DNA from: Tragulus kanchil
Lineage: Eukaryota; Chordata; Mammalia; Artiodactyla; Tragulidae
Reading direction: 5' to 3'
Length of the DNA: 64,000 nucleotides
Assembly: GCA_022376925.1 (NCBI GenBank)
Contig: JAIOJX010000005.1
Location: forward strand, 12,552,501-12,616,500
Shown here: in pieces, positions 10,504 to 22,340 of the stretch
Layout of the letters: the number at the start of each line of letters is the position of its first letter
Numbering within the stretch: the stretch's first letter is position 1
Translations under genes and position numbers: made by a program
Notes under the pieces: model-generated
The model's database searches: none
What the model was told of the DNA's origin: nothing
The model's input: the letters and a program-made list of their open reading frames with translations, nothing else

Positions 10504-11350
10504 CTTTTCTGAATCAACCCCTTCACTTTAGGTTTTCATAATGAGTGAGTCTGAGGTCTTCCCCAGGTTTGCCCTGTGGGCTGAGGCTTTTGGTGTTTGT
10601 TCTTTCTACAATAACAATTCTAGTGGGGGGGGCAACTATTCAATGTATGTATAACTGCAATTTCCCAGATTTTATTACTGTTATTTTAATTTTATTTTAA
10701 GATGTATGACCAAGTACACAATTACTAGGTCAATGGAAGTGACCATCTTAAAAATACATCTCTTGTGTTTTGCCAAATGACTCCCCAGAAATAGGGCACT
10801 GCCACTCTCCAGTAAGCGCTGTTCCCGTACAGCACCTCAGAGCCCCTGGGATATTTAAATGTTAACTCTGTGAAATCCCACAGTCACCGGGAAGATAGGT
10901 TATAATGTCAGCTCGAGGTAGCACATCATGTCAGGAATACTTTGTGTGCAGGTATCGAGAATATTCTGGTGAATGCATTCAGGACTGTCATTTGACTGCT
11001 TGACTGAACTTGGCCATTTGAAAACTGTGTATCGCTAAAACAGTCCAAGAAACTGATTGGTTAAAAGATTACCGAGTTAGTTCTAGGGTTATCGATTGCT
11101 TATTTCTACTGCCCCAATGCACAGGATTTTGAAACAGTTTGAAGACACAGATCTATGCTTTTCCCTTCCGAGGCTTAAAGTGCATTTAATGCTTTTGAAC
11201 CTGCCCTAGTTCGTTCACTGTGGGTCCCTGGACTGGAGTGTCACGAAGTGTCATCAGCCTTTGTGATTGCTGATTTGTGTTTGGATTTAGATCAGTTGCC
11301 TTGTTTCCCCTACTGATGATGCAGTGATCTGTAGTAATGGCAGAATTCAT

Positions 11351-11370
11351 GTGTGTGTGTGTTTGTGTGC
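11351..11370. repeat. (GT)n microsatellite
   Basis: A short GT run with one interrupting T at the tail end of the minus-strand Bov-tA element. Copy B is at about 12516-12536, followed by a 2-base loss relative to copy A. Confidence 0.75.
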
Positions 11371-11374
11371 ACGC

Positions 11375-11586
11375 CCGCTCAGTAGCTCAGTTGTGTCTGA
11401 CTCTTGATGATCCTTTGGACTGTAGCCCACCAGAATCCTCTGCCCGTGGGTGTCCTGCTCAAGGCTACTGGAGTGGGTTGCCGTTGCCTCCTCCAGGGGA
11501 CTTTCCCTACCTAGGGATCGAACCTGCATCACCCGAGTGGGCACTTGCATCTCCCGAGTTCTTTACCACTGAGCCACCGGGGAAGC
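11375..11586 (-). mobile_element. Bov-tA-type ruminant SINE
   Basis: The plus strand shows GTTGTGTCTGACTCTTGATG, CTGGAGTGGGTTGCCGTTGC, the intact B-box complement GGGATCGAACC at 11514-11524, and head complement GAGCCACCGGGGAAG. The (GT)n at the left is its decayed tail. Confidence 0.88.
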
Positions 11587-12538
11587 AGGGAAGACAGGTG
11601 CACAGACTGACTGTAATGCCTCAGGAAACTTAGGGACACACCTGGGCCTTTCAGGATCTTTCAGGAAGTTAGGCGCCTACCTTGTGGGAGTGAGAGGGTG
11701 AGTCAGGGCAGGCCCACAGGAAGGCAGTGTCTTTCAAAGCATAAGCAGAAATTAGGTAAAAGCCTGGGGCTTGAATGGTTAAACGCGGAGGGTCAGTGAG
11801 TGTCCCGTCCTGCCCCATCCAGGCCCCCCACGCCACCTCTGCCAAGTCTTCTCTGATCTTGCTGCTTTTCTGTCCACAAAAAGACGTTTCATTTTTTCTT
11901 TTAAATAACCTAGAAAAGGAAAGACTTCTATGTTGGTAACATTTTCACTAAGTAAAAGTGAATGCTGTCTTTTATTATTCTTGGCATACTTCTTGGCATA
12001 AGTTAGTGCACTTGGGCATTTTAGGTGTTCCGTACAGCACCTCAGAGCCCCTGGGATATTTAAATGTTAACTCTGTGAAATCCCACAGTCACTGTAACAG
12101 GAATACTTTGTGTGCAGGTATCGAGAATATTCTGGTGAATGCATTCAGGACTGTCATTTGACTGCTTGACTGAACTTGGCCATTTGAAAACTGTGTATCG
12201 CTAAAACAGTCCAAGAAACTGATTGGTTAAAAGATTACCGAGTTAGTTCTAGGGTTATCGATTGCTTATTTCTACTGCCCCAATGCACAGGATTTTGAAA
12301 CAGTTTGAAGACACAGATCTATGCTTTTCCCTTCCGAGGCTTAAAGTGCATTTAATGCTTTTGAACCTGCCCTAGTTCGTTCACTGTGGGTCCCTGGACT
12401 GGAGTGTCACGAAGTGTCATCAGCCTTTGTGATTGCTGATTTGTGTTTGGATTTAGATCAGTTGCCTTGTTTCCCCTACTGATGATGCAGTGATCTGTAG
12501 TAATGGCAGAATTCATGTGTGTGTGTGTTTGTGTGCAG

Positions 12539-12751
12539 CCCGCTCAGTAGCTCAGTTGTGTCTGACTCTTGATGATCCTTTGGACTGTAGCCCACCAGAA
12601 TCCTCTGCCCGTGGGTGTCCTGCTCAAGGCTACTGGAGTGGGTTGCCGTTGCCTCCTCCAGGGGACTTTCCCTACCTAGGGATCGAACCTGCATCACCCG
12701 AGTGGGCACTTGCATCTCCCGAGTTCTTTACCACTGAGCCACCGGGGAAGC
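12539..12751 (-). mobile_element. Bov-tA-type SINE (copy B)
   Basis: Duplicate of 11375-11586 through duplication 5, same orientation and B box. Confidence 0.85.
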
Positions 12752-13329
12752 AGGGAAGACAGGTGCACAGACTGACTGTAATGCCTCAGGAAACTTAGGG
12801 ACACACCTGGGCCTTTCAGGATCTTTCAGGAAGTTAGGCGCCTACCTTGTGGGAGTGAGAGGGTGAGTCAGGGCAGGCCCACAGGAAGGCAGTGTCTTTC
12901 AAAGCATAAGCAGAAATTAGGTAAAAGCCTGGGGCTTGAATGGTTAAACGCGGAGGGTCAGTGAGTGTCCCGTCCTGCCCCATCCAGGCCCCCCACGCCA
13001 CCTCTGCCAAGTCTTCTCTGATCTTGCTGCTTTTCTGTCCACAAAAAGACGTTTCATTTTTTCTTTTAAATAACCTAGAAAAGGAAAGACTTCTATGTTG
13101 GTAACATTTTCACTAAGTAAAAGTGAATGCTGTCTTTTATTATTCTTGGCATACTTCTTGGCATAAGTTAGTGCACTTGGGCATTTTTAGTGTGTTCTGA
13201 TGGTGTCATTTTGGAGTATTTGAGCTTACAGATTTTGCCAGAGAAGACAGCAGCAGTGGCAAATCTTTCTAAAGCTGGGATATTTTGATATCCTCCCATC
13301 TCAGAATTCCTGTGATTCTTTTTCACTTA

Positions 13330-13578
13330 CTTTATGGTAGGTTTTAAAAGTTATTTTTTTTACTGAAAAGTTGCAGAAATAGTACAGAGAATTTTTCATT
13401 TAGTATTTGTCGTGATTGCTTACAGTTTCTGGTCTCTGTACGCCCCTCCCCCATTCTGAACTATTTTGGGAGTGAGTTGCAGGTAGCCTTTAATCCTCAA
13501 ATACTTAGTACGTATTTCCTAAAAATAAGAATGTTCTCTTACAAAACCTTAGTACAGTTATTAGTGAGGGATTTAACT
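13330..13578 (-). mobile_element. L1M-type LINE fragment
   Basis: Plus-strand phrases AGTTGCAGAAATAGTACAGAG, GAGTGAGTTGCAGGTAGC, CTCAAATACTTAGTACGTAT and TTCTCTTACAAAACC occur in the order found in old mammalian L1M sequence. It is cut off on the right by the Bov-A element at 13581. Strand is assigned from memory of the consensus and is uncertain. Confidence 0.55.
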
Positions 13579-13580
13579 TT

Positions 13581-13828
13581 GTTGTTGAGTCGTTTAGTTG
13601 TGTCTGACTCTTTGCGACCTCGTGGACTGTAGCACGGAAGGCTTCCCTGTCCTTCACTGTCTCCCTGAGTTTGCTCAGACTCCTGTCCATTGAGTCCATG
13701 ATGCCATCCGACCATCTCGTCATCCTCTGTCGCCCTCTCCTCCTGCCCTCCGTCTTCCCAGCATCAGGGTCTTTTCCAGTGAGTTGGCTCTTTGCATCAG
13801 GTGGCCAGAGTACTAGAGCTTCAGCTTT
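13581..13828 (-). mobile_element. Bov-A/BovB-3'-derived SINE
   Basis: The plus strand is the reverse complement of the BovB-derived part: GTGTCTGACTCTTTGCGACC, TCCTGTCCATTGAGTCCATG, GCATCAGGGTCTTTTCCAGT and TTTGCATCAGGTGGCCAGAG. This tail comes from the BovB (RTE) retrotransposon and identifies a ruminant. No target-site duplication was recognised. Confidence 0.85.
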
Positions 13829-14041
13829 AGGGCCCCATCATTTCCTATTCCTGCGTCCCTGTAACACAGCCCCATAATTCCTTGGGCACTTTTTTAGTTT
13901 TTGAAAAATCATGTTTAAACTTTATATTGTGTATTGGTACATAGCCAGCTAACATATTGTGATGGTTTCAGGTGTGCAGGACGGTGACCCTGCCGAGCAC
14001 CGTCTCACTTTCTGACACAGGGCGTCGCGCCAGGCTCCTCT

Positions 14042-14278
14042 TGTATGTTCCCAGCGTTTTATGTATCTTGACCATTTTATGGTGTTCACGTTAAGGTTTT
14101 AAAAAAATGTTTCCCAGTGTTGTATGTTCCCAGCGTTTTATGTATCTTGACCATTTTATGGTGTTCACGTTAAGGTTTTAAAAAAATGTTTCCCAGTGTT
14201 GTGTGTTCCCAGCGTTTTATGTATCTTGACCATTTTATGGTTTTCACACAGTTAAGGTTTTTAAAAAAATGTTTCCAC
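14042..14278. repeat. 79-bp minisatellite, three copies
   Basis: A 79-base unit starting at TGTATGTTCCCAGCG begins at 14042, 14121 and 14200. Copies 1 and 2 are nearly identical; copy 3 has substitutions and a 4-base insertion (TTTTCACACAGTT). Unlike the 1.1-kb pairs, it is short and shows graded divergence, so it is probably a genuine tandem repeat. Confidence 0.9.
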
Positions 14279-14820
14279 TTCGCTTTCCATTGCAGTAATT
14301 CATAGCATCCCGTGTATAGTTTTGTCCCTGTTGTGGCTTCTGCTTTTCTCCTTCTGAGCCTCTCCAGCCTCATCCACTCCCGGTGTAGGTAACTTTGGAA
14401 TTACTACTCTCAGAAGTCCTGAACTGTGAATTCCTAAACTGTGTCAACCTAAGGCATCTTCAGAGGAATTTGAGCCTGATGCTTCTCCTCGGCTGTCCTC
14501 ACCTGCTGTTGGTCTGCTTAAGCTTTTGTGCGTCCTGCCCTTCCTTGGATTCTCCTTCTCTCAACAACACGCGTGTCTTGTTAGGGGACATTTGACCCCT
14601 GCTCACGAGGGTTGGTAAATTTGCTGCATGTCTTTTCTTTCCTTTGGATTATAGTTGTGGCAAGTCCTAGCCCTCTTCCATTCCTTTTCGGGATCCTTGC
14701 CACATAGTACTAGTGGACGCCCTGCTGATCTCTCAAATTTGGCGGAGGAGTTGGAAAAAATCAAGTTGAGGCTATTTAATGAACCCTATATTTTCTCTGT
14801 AAATGTAACATGCTAATGTT
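14279..14820. other. Non-coding DNA, no recognised element
   Basis: Nothing recognised beyond short chance frames (14170-14373 minus, 14395-14595 plus). Confidence 0.4.
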
Positions 14821-14828
14821 TTTCTTTC

Positions 14829-14978
14829 TTTTTTTTTTTTTTTGGAATTATTTATTTTTTTGGCTGTGCTGGGTCATAGTTGCAGCATGTGGGATCTAGT
14901 TCCCTGACCAGGGATCGAACCCAGGCCCCACTGGATTGGGAACAGAGTCTTAACCACTGGACCACCAGGGAAGTCCCT
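14829..14978 (-). mobile_element. CHR-2-like SINE
   Basis: The poly-T at 14829-14843 is the complement of the A tail. It is followed by TTGGCTGTGCTGGGTCATAG, GATCTAGTTCCCTGACC, B-box complement GGGATCGAACCC and head complement GGACCACCAGGGAAGTCCC. Flanking TGTTTTTCTTT (about 14817) and TGTTTTTCCTTT (about 14978) form a likely target-site duplication. Confidence 0.88.
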
Positions 14979-15196
14979 GTTTTTCCTTTTGAAAGGAGCA
15001 TATATGTATTATAGGAAATTCAGAAAGTAGAAAAAAAAAAAATGAAACAGCAAGTACCGCCACGTCAGTGCTCTCCCAGTCCCTCAGTCCGCGCACAGAT
15101 TGATCTGTGACGGTCACCTCACGTTCACCACTCTTTTCTTACTGGACTCTGCTCAGGAACTCTTGACAGAAACTCTCAGTCCCCAGGATGTTTTGG

Positions 15197-17374
15197 GGGA
15201 CTTTATCTGATATTTTCCTCATATATGGCAGTACGAAGTGATGTAATCAGAGGGTAATCAAAGATAAAACTACATTTGAATTGTAGCTCAAGGCAGTTTT
15301 TCTTTTTCAGTTCGTTACTGTGCTTTACTAGATAGCTTCTCTGGGCTCCCATCTATTTTTCCAGTATCTTTACCAGTAGTAAAAGTACTCTCTTTAGAAG
15401 TGACTGCTAGTTTTTGTGAGGCAGCCTGTAATGGAGTCATAGTTCTCTTAAGGGTCTAAGAATTCACTACTGCGGTGAGACCTTGACATCTTGTAAGTTC
15501 CTCTAGTTGTGTTCTGTTAATAACTCCATTTGTACACTTAAAGCCTCCAAGGATAATAAGGACAATGGCCTTTTTTCTGTTTCTCTAGCAGACTCCTATT
15601 TTTACCCCATGTACTCAGTACTGTTTACTTTTACTGTGAACATTCATTCATGTATTACTTAGAAAACTACCCTCCTCCCCAAATGAGGAGGGTGGCTCAA
15701 ACCACTGACACAAGTGAGACAAAGCTCCGTGGTGCAGCCCACCTGTGTTCTGAGAAATCTGTTACGGTTTTGAGGGGAGCAGGGGAAGAGGCTTCCGTGG
15801 TCAGAGTTCTTAGAGAATCACAGTGCCCGTGAACAAAGCTACAGGAAAGAAACCCGTACAGAGCTGACACGTCTCCGATTTTGAATAATGTCCATGGACC
15901 TGGAGTTCTCCGGAAGCCTCTCTGGGAGAGAGCAGAGGAGTCTAAAGCGCATGACTGTGCTCTAACAGTGCCTCGGCCGCCACAAGCTCGTTTGTGAAAA
16001 ACCGGGGTGACAGGAGGGTAAATCGGGTCTCAGGTGTCTCTGTGGGAGGTCCAGGTGTGCTCGACCCCAGGAGGAACTGGTATTGATGGGTCTCTGGGAG
16101 GGGCCGTGAGGAGGTGGGTCTGCGGGAGTCAGAACAGGAACATCGGGACGTCTTCCGTGGGCAGGGCTTGGGCATTTGTTGAGTCCTGGCTTCTGCCATG
16201 TTCCCTAAGCCAGTCACCATTCCTCTGAAGTTGGTTTTCTCCCCTTTGCTGTAGCAGGGAGGATTCAGCTCGGAGAAGGGATTGTCTGTAGCAGGAAAGG
16301 GACTTTATCTGATATTTTCCTCATATATGGCAGTCAGTGATGTAATCAGAGGGTTCTAAAACTACATTTGAATTGTAGCTCAAGGCAGTTTTTCTTTTTC
16401 AGTTCGTTACTGTGCTTTACTAGATAGCTTCTCTGGGCTCCCATCTATTTTTCCAGTATCTTTACCAGTAGTAAAAGTACTCTCTTTAGAAGTGACTGCT
16501 AGTTTTTGTGAGGCAGCCTGTAATGGAGTCATAGTTCTCTTAAGGGTCTAAGAATTCACTACTGCGGTGAGACCTTGACATCTTGTAAGTTCCTCTAGTT
16601 GTGTTCTGTTAATAACTCCATTTGTACACTTAAAGCCTCCAAGGATAATAAGGACAATGGCCTTTTTTCTGTTTCTCTAGCAGACTCCTATTTTTACCCC
16701 ATGTACTCAGTACTGTTTACTTTTACTGTGAACATTCATTCATGTATTACTTAGAAAACTACCCTCCTCCCCAAATGAGGAGGGTGGCTCAAACCACTGA
16801 CACAAGTGAGACAAAGCTCCGTGGTGCAGCCCACCTGTGTTCTGAGAAATCTGTTACGGTTTTGAGGGGAGCAGGGGAAGAGGCTTCCGTGGTCAGAGTT
16901 CTTAGAGAATCACAGTGCCCGTGAACAAAGCTACAGGAAAGAAACCCGTACAGAGCTGACACGTCTCCGATTTTGAATAATGTCCATGGACCTGGAGTTC
17001 TCCGGAAGCCTCTCTGGGAGAGAGCAGAGGAGTCTAAAGCGCATGACTGTGCTCTAACAGTGCCTCGGCCGCCACAAGCTCGTTTGTGAAAAACCGGGGT
17101 GACAGGAGGGTAAATCGGGTCTCAGGTGTCTCTGTGGGAGGTCCAGGTGTGCTCGACCCCAGGAGGAACTGGTATTGATGGGTCTCTGGGAGGGGCCGTG
17201 AGGAGGTGGGTCTGCGGGAGTCAGAACAGGAACATCGGGACGTCTTCCGTGGGCAGGGCTTGGGCATTTGTTGAGTCCTGGCTTCTGCCATGTTCCCTAA
17301 GCCAGTCACCATTCCTCTGAAGTTGGTTTTCTCCCCTTTGCTGTAGCAGGGAGGATTCAGCTCGGAGAAGGGAT
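15197..17374. repeat. Duplication 6: direct ~1.09-kb tandem pair
   Basis: Copy A is 15197-16282 and copy B 16299-17374, separated by about 16 extra bases. Offset drops from 1102 to 1092 within the first 80 bases because B lacks pieces of TACGAAG and of AATCAAAGATA. The remainder agrees, including identical 60- to 92-codon chance frames. No mobile element was recognised within the unit. Confidence 0.94.
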
Positions 17375-17681
17375 GGAACAGGCCTCCAGAAGCGCCCGGT
17401 TTCCTGCTCAGTTCGGCCTGGGAGGGAGAATAAGAGCAAGTCCATCTGGTTCAGCCGAGACCTGTGGCCATGGTCTCGGCTCCCTTTTTTCCCACTGCAG
17501 CTAGCTTGGGGGCCACGCAGCTGGCCTCCATGGCAGGTTCCAGAGCAACCCTCATTGGGCCGGAAGTTATTGCGGCAACCTCTGCCTGTTTCCTCACTTC
17601 AGAGAGGTGGGCGTGGGCATGGGGGGATGAGATAAGGCGTTTTGTATTGAATCATATTTTCTGTTGGTCTGACTTGCCTTG
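17375..17681. other. Single-copy GC-richer spacer
   Basis: Unique sequence between duplications 6 and 7. A short plus frame (17464-17682) has no recognisable domain and no clear splice context. Confidence 0.4.
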
Positions 17682-19832
17682 AGGAGACTGATCACTGAGT
17701 CTTCTCTGATTATCACTTGGCATGCTGCCCCTGAGAGATTGGAGTTCAGTTGTGCTGGCATCTCAGGCCTGTGGGCTTCCCAGTAACTGCCTAGCATGAC
17801 AGTCCACACCTCCCCCTCAGCCAGCTCCCAGTCTGCGGCCTCCCCTGTCTCCATACGCAGAATCCCTGATCGCCCTGGGGTGTGGTGTCTAATTAGTCTA
17901 GCGTGTGTACGAGTAAACTACTGAGTCCAGAGCGTGTGTATTTATACCTCCATTGTGGGTTTGGATGGTGTGGAACCGTTCTATGCAGACGGACACCTGT
18001 TGGAAAGCTTTTCAGTAGTGAAGGGTGGATGTGTTTTTCCTAATTATCTGATTGCTGTACCTTTCGTGAGCATGTAAAAACCTCTGCTTTTAAAGACTGG
18101 TTAGCAAGGTCTGATTCAATACATTTTAAGGAAAGATGCATAATGTACAGGTAGATATGTCTCCAAAGGTTTGCTCTGGCCAGTGAGGGAGGCAGGAGGG
18201 CCTGGGAGCAGGAAGGACCACGCCCCTGGGCGGGGGTAAGTGATTTGAAGCTTCAGTTCATCTGGCTAGATGTTTGCCTCTTACCCCTCTTGGCTCCCGA
18301 CTCACAGAGTCATAAACTGCACCTGTAATTCACCAGCTTGCAAAGCCTTTAACCGCTTGCAGCCTGGAGAATCATGACAACCTTTAAAATTACAGATTGC
18401 TCATTTTCAGCCCTTTCTGTTTCAAGTTATGGATGAAATTTATGAGCCAATCACCGGATGATGGAACCTGTTTGCAAAGACCAGGCACCCCTGTGTTGCC
18501 ACTCCTGCTGCTTGTGTGGGGGGAGGGACAGGTGGAGAAAGGGAGAAGGCGGTCCCCTGCTGTGTCCTCAGATCCTGCATTCTGGATTTGAAATAGTTTT
18601 TGCAGAAGAGTTAGGGCTACCCAGGCCCTACCCGGGATACCACTCTTCAGTGAGTGAATTTTGGTAGCCAGGAAGCAGCCTGGCTGTACTGGGGTGAGAA
18701 GATTCTGGGTGTAAAAGAGTAAGAATGACCCTGCATAGTCTCCCTACCGGGGGCGCATTTTCTTGCCAGGAGACTGATCACTGAGTCTTCTCTGATTATC
18801 ACTTGGCATGCTGCCCCTGAGAGATTGGAGTTCAGTTGTGCTGGCATCTCAGGCCTGTGGGCTTCCCAGTAACTGCCTAGCATGACAGTCCACACCTCCC
18901 CCTCAGCCAGCTCCCAGTCTGCGGCCTCCCCTGTCTCCATACGCAGAATCCCTGATCGCCCTGGGGTGTGGTGTCTAATTAGTCTAGCGTGTGTCGAGTA
19001 AACTACTGAGTCCAGAGCGTGTGTATTTATACCTCCATTGTGGGTTTGGATGGTGTGGAACCGTTCTATGCAGACGGACACCTGTTGGAAAGCTTTTCAG
19101 TAGTGAAGGGTGGATGTGTTTTTCCTAATTATCTGATTGCTGTACCTTTCGTGAGCATGTAAAAACCTCTGCTTTTAAAGACTGGTTAGCAAGGTCTGAT
19201 TCAATACATTTTAAGGAAAGATGCATAATGTACAGGTAGATATGTCTCCAAAGGTTTGCTCTGGCCAGTGAGGGAGGCAGGAGGGCCTGGGAGCAGGAAG
19301 GACCACGCCCCTGGGCGGGGGTAAGTGATTTGAAGCTTCAGTTCATCTGGCTAGATGTTTGCCTCTTACCCCTCTTGGCTCCCGACTCACAGAGTCATAA
19401 ACTGCACCTGTAATTCACCAGCTTGCAAAGCCTTTAACCGCTTGCAGCCTGGAGAATCATGACAACCTTTAAAATTACAGATTGCTCATTTTCAGCCCTT
19501 TCTGTTTCAAGTTATGGATGAAATTTATGAGCCAATCACCGGATGATGGAACCTGTTTGCAAAGACCAGGCACCCCTGTGTTGCCACTCCTGCTGCTTGT
19601 GTGGGGGGAGGGACAGGTGGAGAAAGGGAGAAGGCGGTCCCCTGCTGTGTCCTCAGATCCTGCATTCTGGATTTGAAATAGTTTTTGCAGAAGAGTTAGG
19701 GCTACCCAGGCCCTACCCGGGATACCACTCTTCAGTGAGTGAATTTTGGTAGCCAGGAAGCAGCCTGGCTGTACTGGGGTGAGAAGATTCTGGGTGTAAA
19801 AGAGTAAGAATGACCCTGCATAGTCTCCCTAC
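17682..19832. repeat. Duplication 7: direct ~1.085-kb tandem pair
   Basis: Copy A is 17682-18747 and copy B 18768-19832. Offset is 1086, then 1085 after a single-base loss (GTGTACGAG against GTGTCGAG, near 17909 and 18994). About 20 non-matching bases (18748-18767) lie at the junction. No mobile element was recognised inside. Confidence 0.94.
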
Positions 19833-20503
19833 AGACTGAGGACTAAAGGGCTGGCATTTAAAGCCGTGTTAGGCAACTAGGTTTTCAGTAACCATTTCTG
19901 AAATGGCTATCATTACTCAAATCCTGGGTCTTTAAAAAGTCCAGAGGCGGGGTGGTGTAAGGAGGAAAGCTTAGAAAATGACAGGGTGTGACTTAAGGAA
20001 GCAAATTGGAACCCGAGGCCCCCTTTTTTTTTTTGCTTAAATTTTTTTTCTCTTCGGAAAGCAGTGAGAATGTTAGCATAACTTTATGCATTTAAAAGTG
20101 AGACCGTATTAATCACAGGCATTTCACTTTCTGTCACTAGTTCTAGACATTTTGGTTTGAAATCAGTCATCAGTGTGCTCCTCAGCTATTTAGAGAATCT
20201 CATTTATATCTTTATTTCTTTCTAGCCTTTTCATTCAGGATTCATCCGAGTGACAGAAGTGACATTTATTTATTGACTCTGGAGGGTAGATGGCACTAAT
20301 GGAGAATCACCATCCATTTCCCATCGTGAGAGAGTCCCACTGCGTGGGTGATGTTGGCCAGATTCTGTTCTGGTTTAGATTCAGCTGCAGCCTGTGAGCT
20401 CTCGAGAGTGGGGTTTGGGGGATGGTTTTGTTTTCTTCCCCATGGTGGTGTAATAGGCAGGATGACTGCAGAGCTGTGGTTGTCCTGCCCCTTTGCAAGG
20501 TAG
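19833..20503. other. Single-copy non-coding DNA
   Basis: Contains two T-rich runs near 20024-20050 and no recognised gene. A minus-strand frame of 63 codons (20307-20498) has no recognised homology. Confidence 0.45.
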
Positions 20504-20860
20504 GGGAGGTGCCTGGATAGTGGAGGAAGGAATTCAGATCAGGAAATGAGGCTGCCCTCTTGGCGTGCTGATGGACATATTTTATTATCAGCCTGTGAAG
20601 GAAATGCCTGGTTTGGTGACTTAGGTTGTAATAAGCAGAGCTCCTTTTTGTTGTTGTTGTTTAAAATTTTTTTGGAGGTGTAAAATTTGATTCACATGGA
20701 TTGTCAGTGTTGGTGAGTTGTATGTTTTATTGAGTCTCTAGTAACTTAGGGAAAAATGTCTGAAACAGGAAAATGGCTTATATATAGGAGGGTAACAAAT
20801 GACGTCCAAATCCTTCATTTTGCAATAGTTACAAATGTGTTACTTTAAGAGTGATGAAGA

Positions 20861-21171
20861 GGGCTTCACTAGTGGCCCAGTGGGTAAGGACACCGCCTTG
20901 CAGTGCAAGGGCCGCCGGTTCGATCCCTGGCCTGGGAAGATCCCATGTGCCGCGGAGCGGCTGGACCAATGTGTCCAGTTACTGAGCCGGAGCTCTGGGG
21001 CGCATGCGCCCAGAGCCGGTGCTCTGCGACAACGGAGGCCACTGCGATGGAAGGCCCACGGGGGCCAGAGAACAAAGATGGATGAAAAATGGATAAACGA
21101 AAGACCCTATAATAGAAGTGGCCTGCCTGCCCTCCTCCCCCTCCAACCCGAGCCCCCCCCCAAAAAACAAA
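20861..21171 (+). mobile_element. Full-length CHR SINE with target-site duplication
   Basis: The plus-strand element starts GGGCTTCACTAGTGGCCCAG, has a perfect polymerase III B box GGTTCGATCCC at 20917-20927, a GC-rich body with GGGGCGCATGCGCCCAGAG, and ends in a C/A-rich tail (about 21150-21171). AAGAGTGATGAAGA at 20847-20860 and 21172-21185 is a perfect 14-base target-site duplication, suggesting a fairly recent insertion. Confidence 0.93.
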
Positions 21172-21963
21172 AAGAGTGATGAAGAAAGCTCTTCTTTGCA
21201 GCTTTAGTAACTGAAAACCTGTTTTTGCCTCTAATATTTAGGATGATTTGTGTATATGCTTTCTTTACAGTGATTTAGTGTGATCTTTCTTTACTCTCTT
21301 TTGTATATTTTGTTACTTTGTTAGCTTCATTCTTTAGTGATTCCCTTTTTTAGTAGCTTTCCTTCTAGAATTCAAGTGGAATTTCTTATGAAACTGAAAT
21401 GGAGCTTCCCGCTCATTGTTCAGGATGGGAACAGTTTTAATGCAGAAGATGAGGGAATCTCATATAGTAATAGGTATTGTGATCACAGGATTTCTGGTGG
21501 TTCATTTTCAAAATAGCTGACAGTTATAAGCCTCAAAGAATTTTCAGTAAATTTCTTCTTGTTCATACTTGGTAGAATTAGGATAAAATGATAATTCTAA
21601 TTTATAGGGAGGTGCCTGGATAGTGGAGGAAGGAATTCAGATCAGGAAATGAGGCTGCCCTCTTGGCGTGCTGATGGACATATTTTATTATCAGCCTGTG
21701 AAGGAAATGCCTGGTTTGGTGACTTAGGTTGTAATAAGCAGAGCTCCTTTTTGTTGTTGTTGTTTAAAATTTTTTTGGAGGTGTAAAATTTGATTCACAT
21801 GGATTGTCAGTGTTGGTGAGTTGTATGTTTTATTGAGTCTCTAGTAACTTAGGGAAAAATGTCTGAAACAGGAAAATGGCTTATATATAGGAGGGTAACA
21901 AATGACGTCCAAATCCTTCATTTTGCAATAGTTACAAATGTGTTACTTTAAGAGTGATGAAGA

Positions 21964-22274
21964 GGGCTTCACTAGTGGCCCAGTGGGTAAGGACACCGCC
22001 TTGCAGTGCAAGGGCCGCCGGTTCGATCCCTGGCCTGGGAAGATCCCATGTGCCGCGGAGCGGCTGGACCAATGTGTCCAGTTACTGAGCCGGAGCTCTG
22101 GGGCGCATGCGCCCAGAGCCGGTGCTCTGCGACAACGGAGGCCACTGCGATGGAAGGCCCACGGGGGCCAGAGAACAAAGATGGATGAAAAATGGATAAA
22201 CGAAAGACCCTATAATAGAAGTGGCCTGCCTGCCCTCCTCCCCCTCCAACCCGAGCCCCCCCCCAAAAAACAAA
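21964..22274 (+). mobile_element. Full-length CHR SINE (copy B)
   Basis: Duplicate of 20861-21171 with the same target-site duplications, created by duplication 8. It should not be counted as a second insertion. Confidence 0.9.
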
Positions 22275-22340
22275 AAGAGTGATGAAGAAAGCTCTTCTTT
22301 GCAGCTTTAGTAACTGAAAACCTGTTTTTGCCTCTAATAT

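Larger units (their letters stand above)
8850..11013. repeat. Duplication 4: direct ~1.08-kb tandem pair
   Basis: Copy A is about 8850-9924 and copy B about 9925-11013. The offset is 1076 at the start and 1083 from about 9950 onward because the first 30 bases of B carry extra A and G residues (AGTGGAAGGAAAAAGGCGGG against GTGGAGGAGGCGG). The A end also differs by a short indel near 9855. Copy A begins only about 18 bases after duplication 3 ends. Confidence 0.93.
10823..13188. repeat. Duplication 5: direct ~1.17-kb tandem pair
   Basis: Copy A is about 10823-12025 and copy B about 12028-13188. Offset is 1205 at the start but 1165 for most of the unit: copy B lacks about 40 bases near 12090, where 10885-10935 should be. 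The left part is a third copy of sequence also at 9740-9924. Interiors, including a Bov-tA SINE, agree closely. Confidence 0.92.

Noticed and set aside
20861..20940. tRNA-like gene with a perfect B box
   Set aside because: It is the head of a CHR SINE with A-rich tail and target-site duplications; no tRNA cloverleaf or separate gene.
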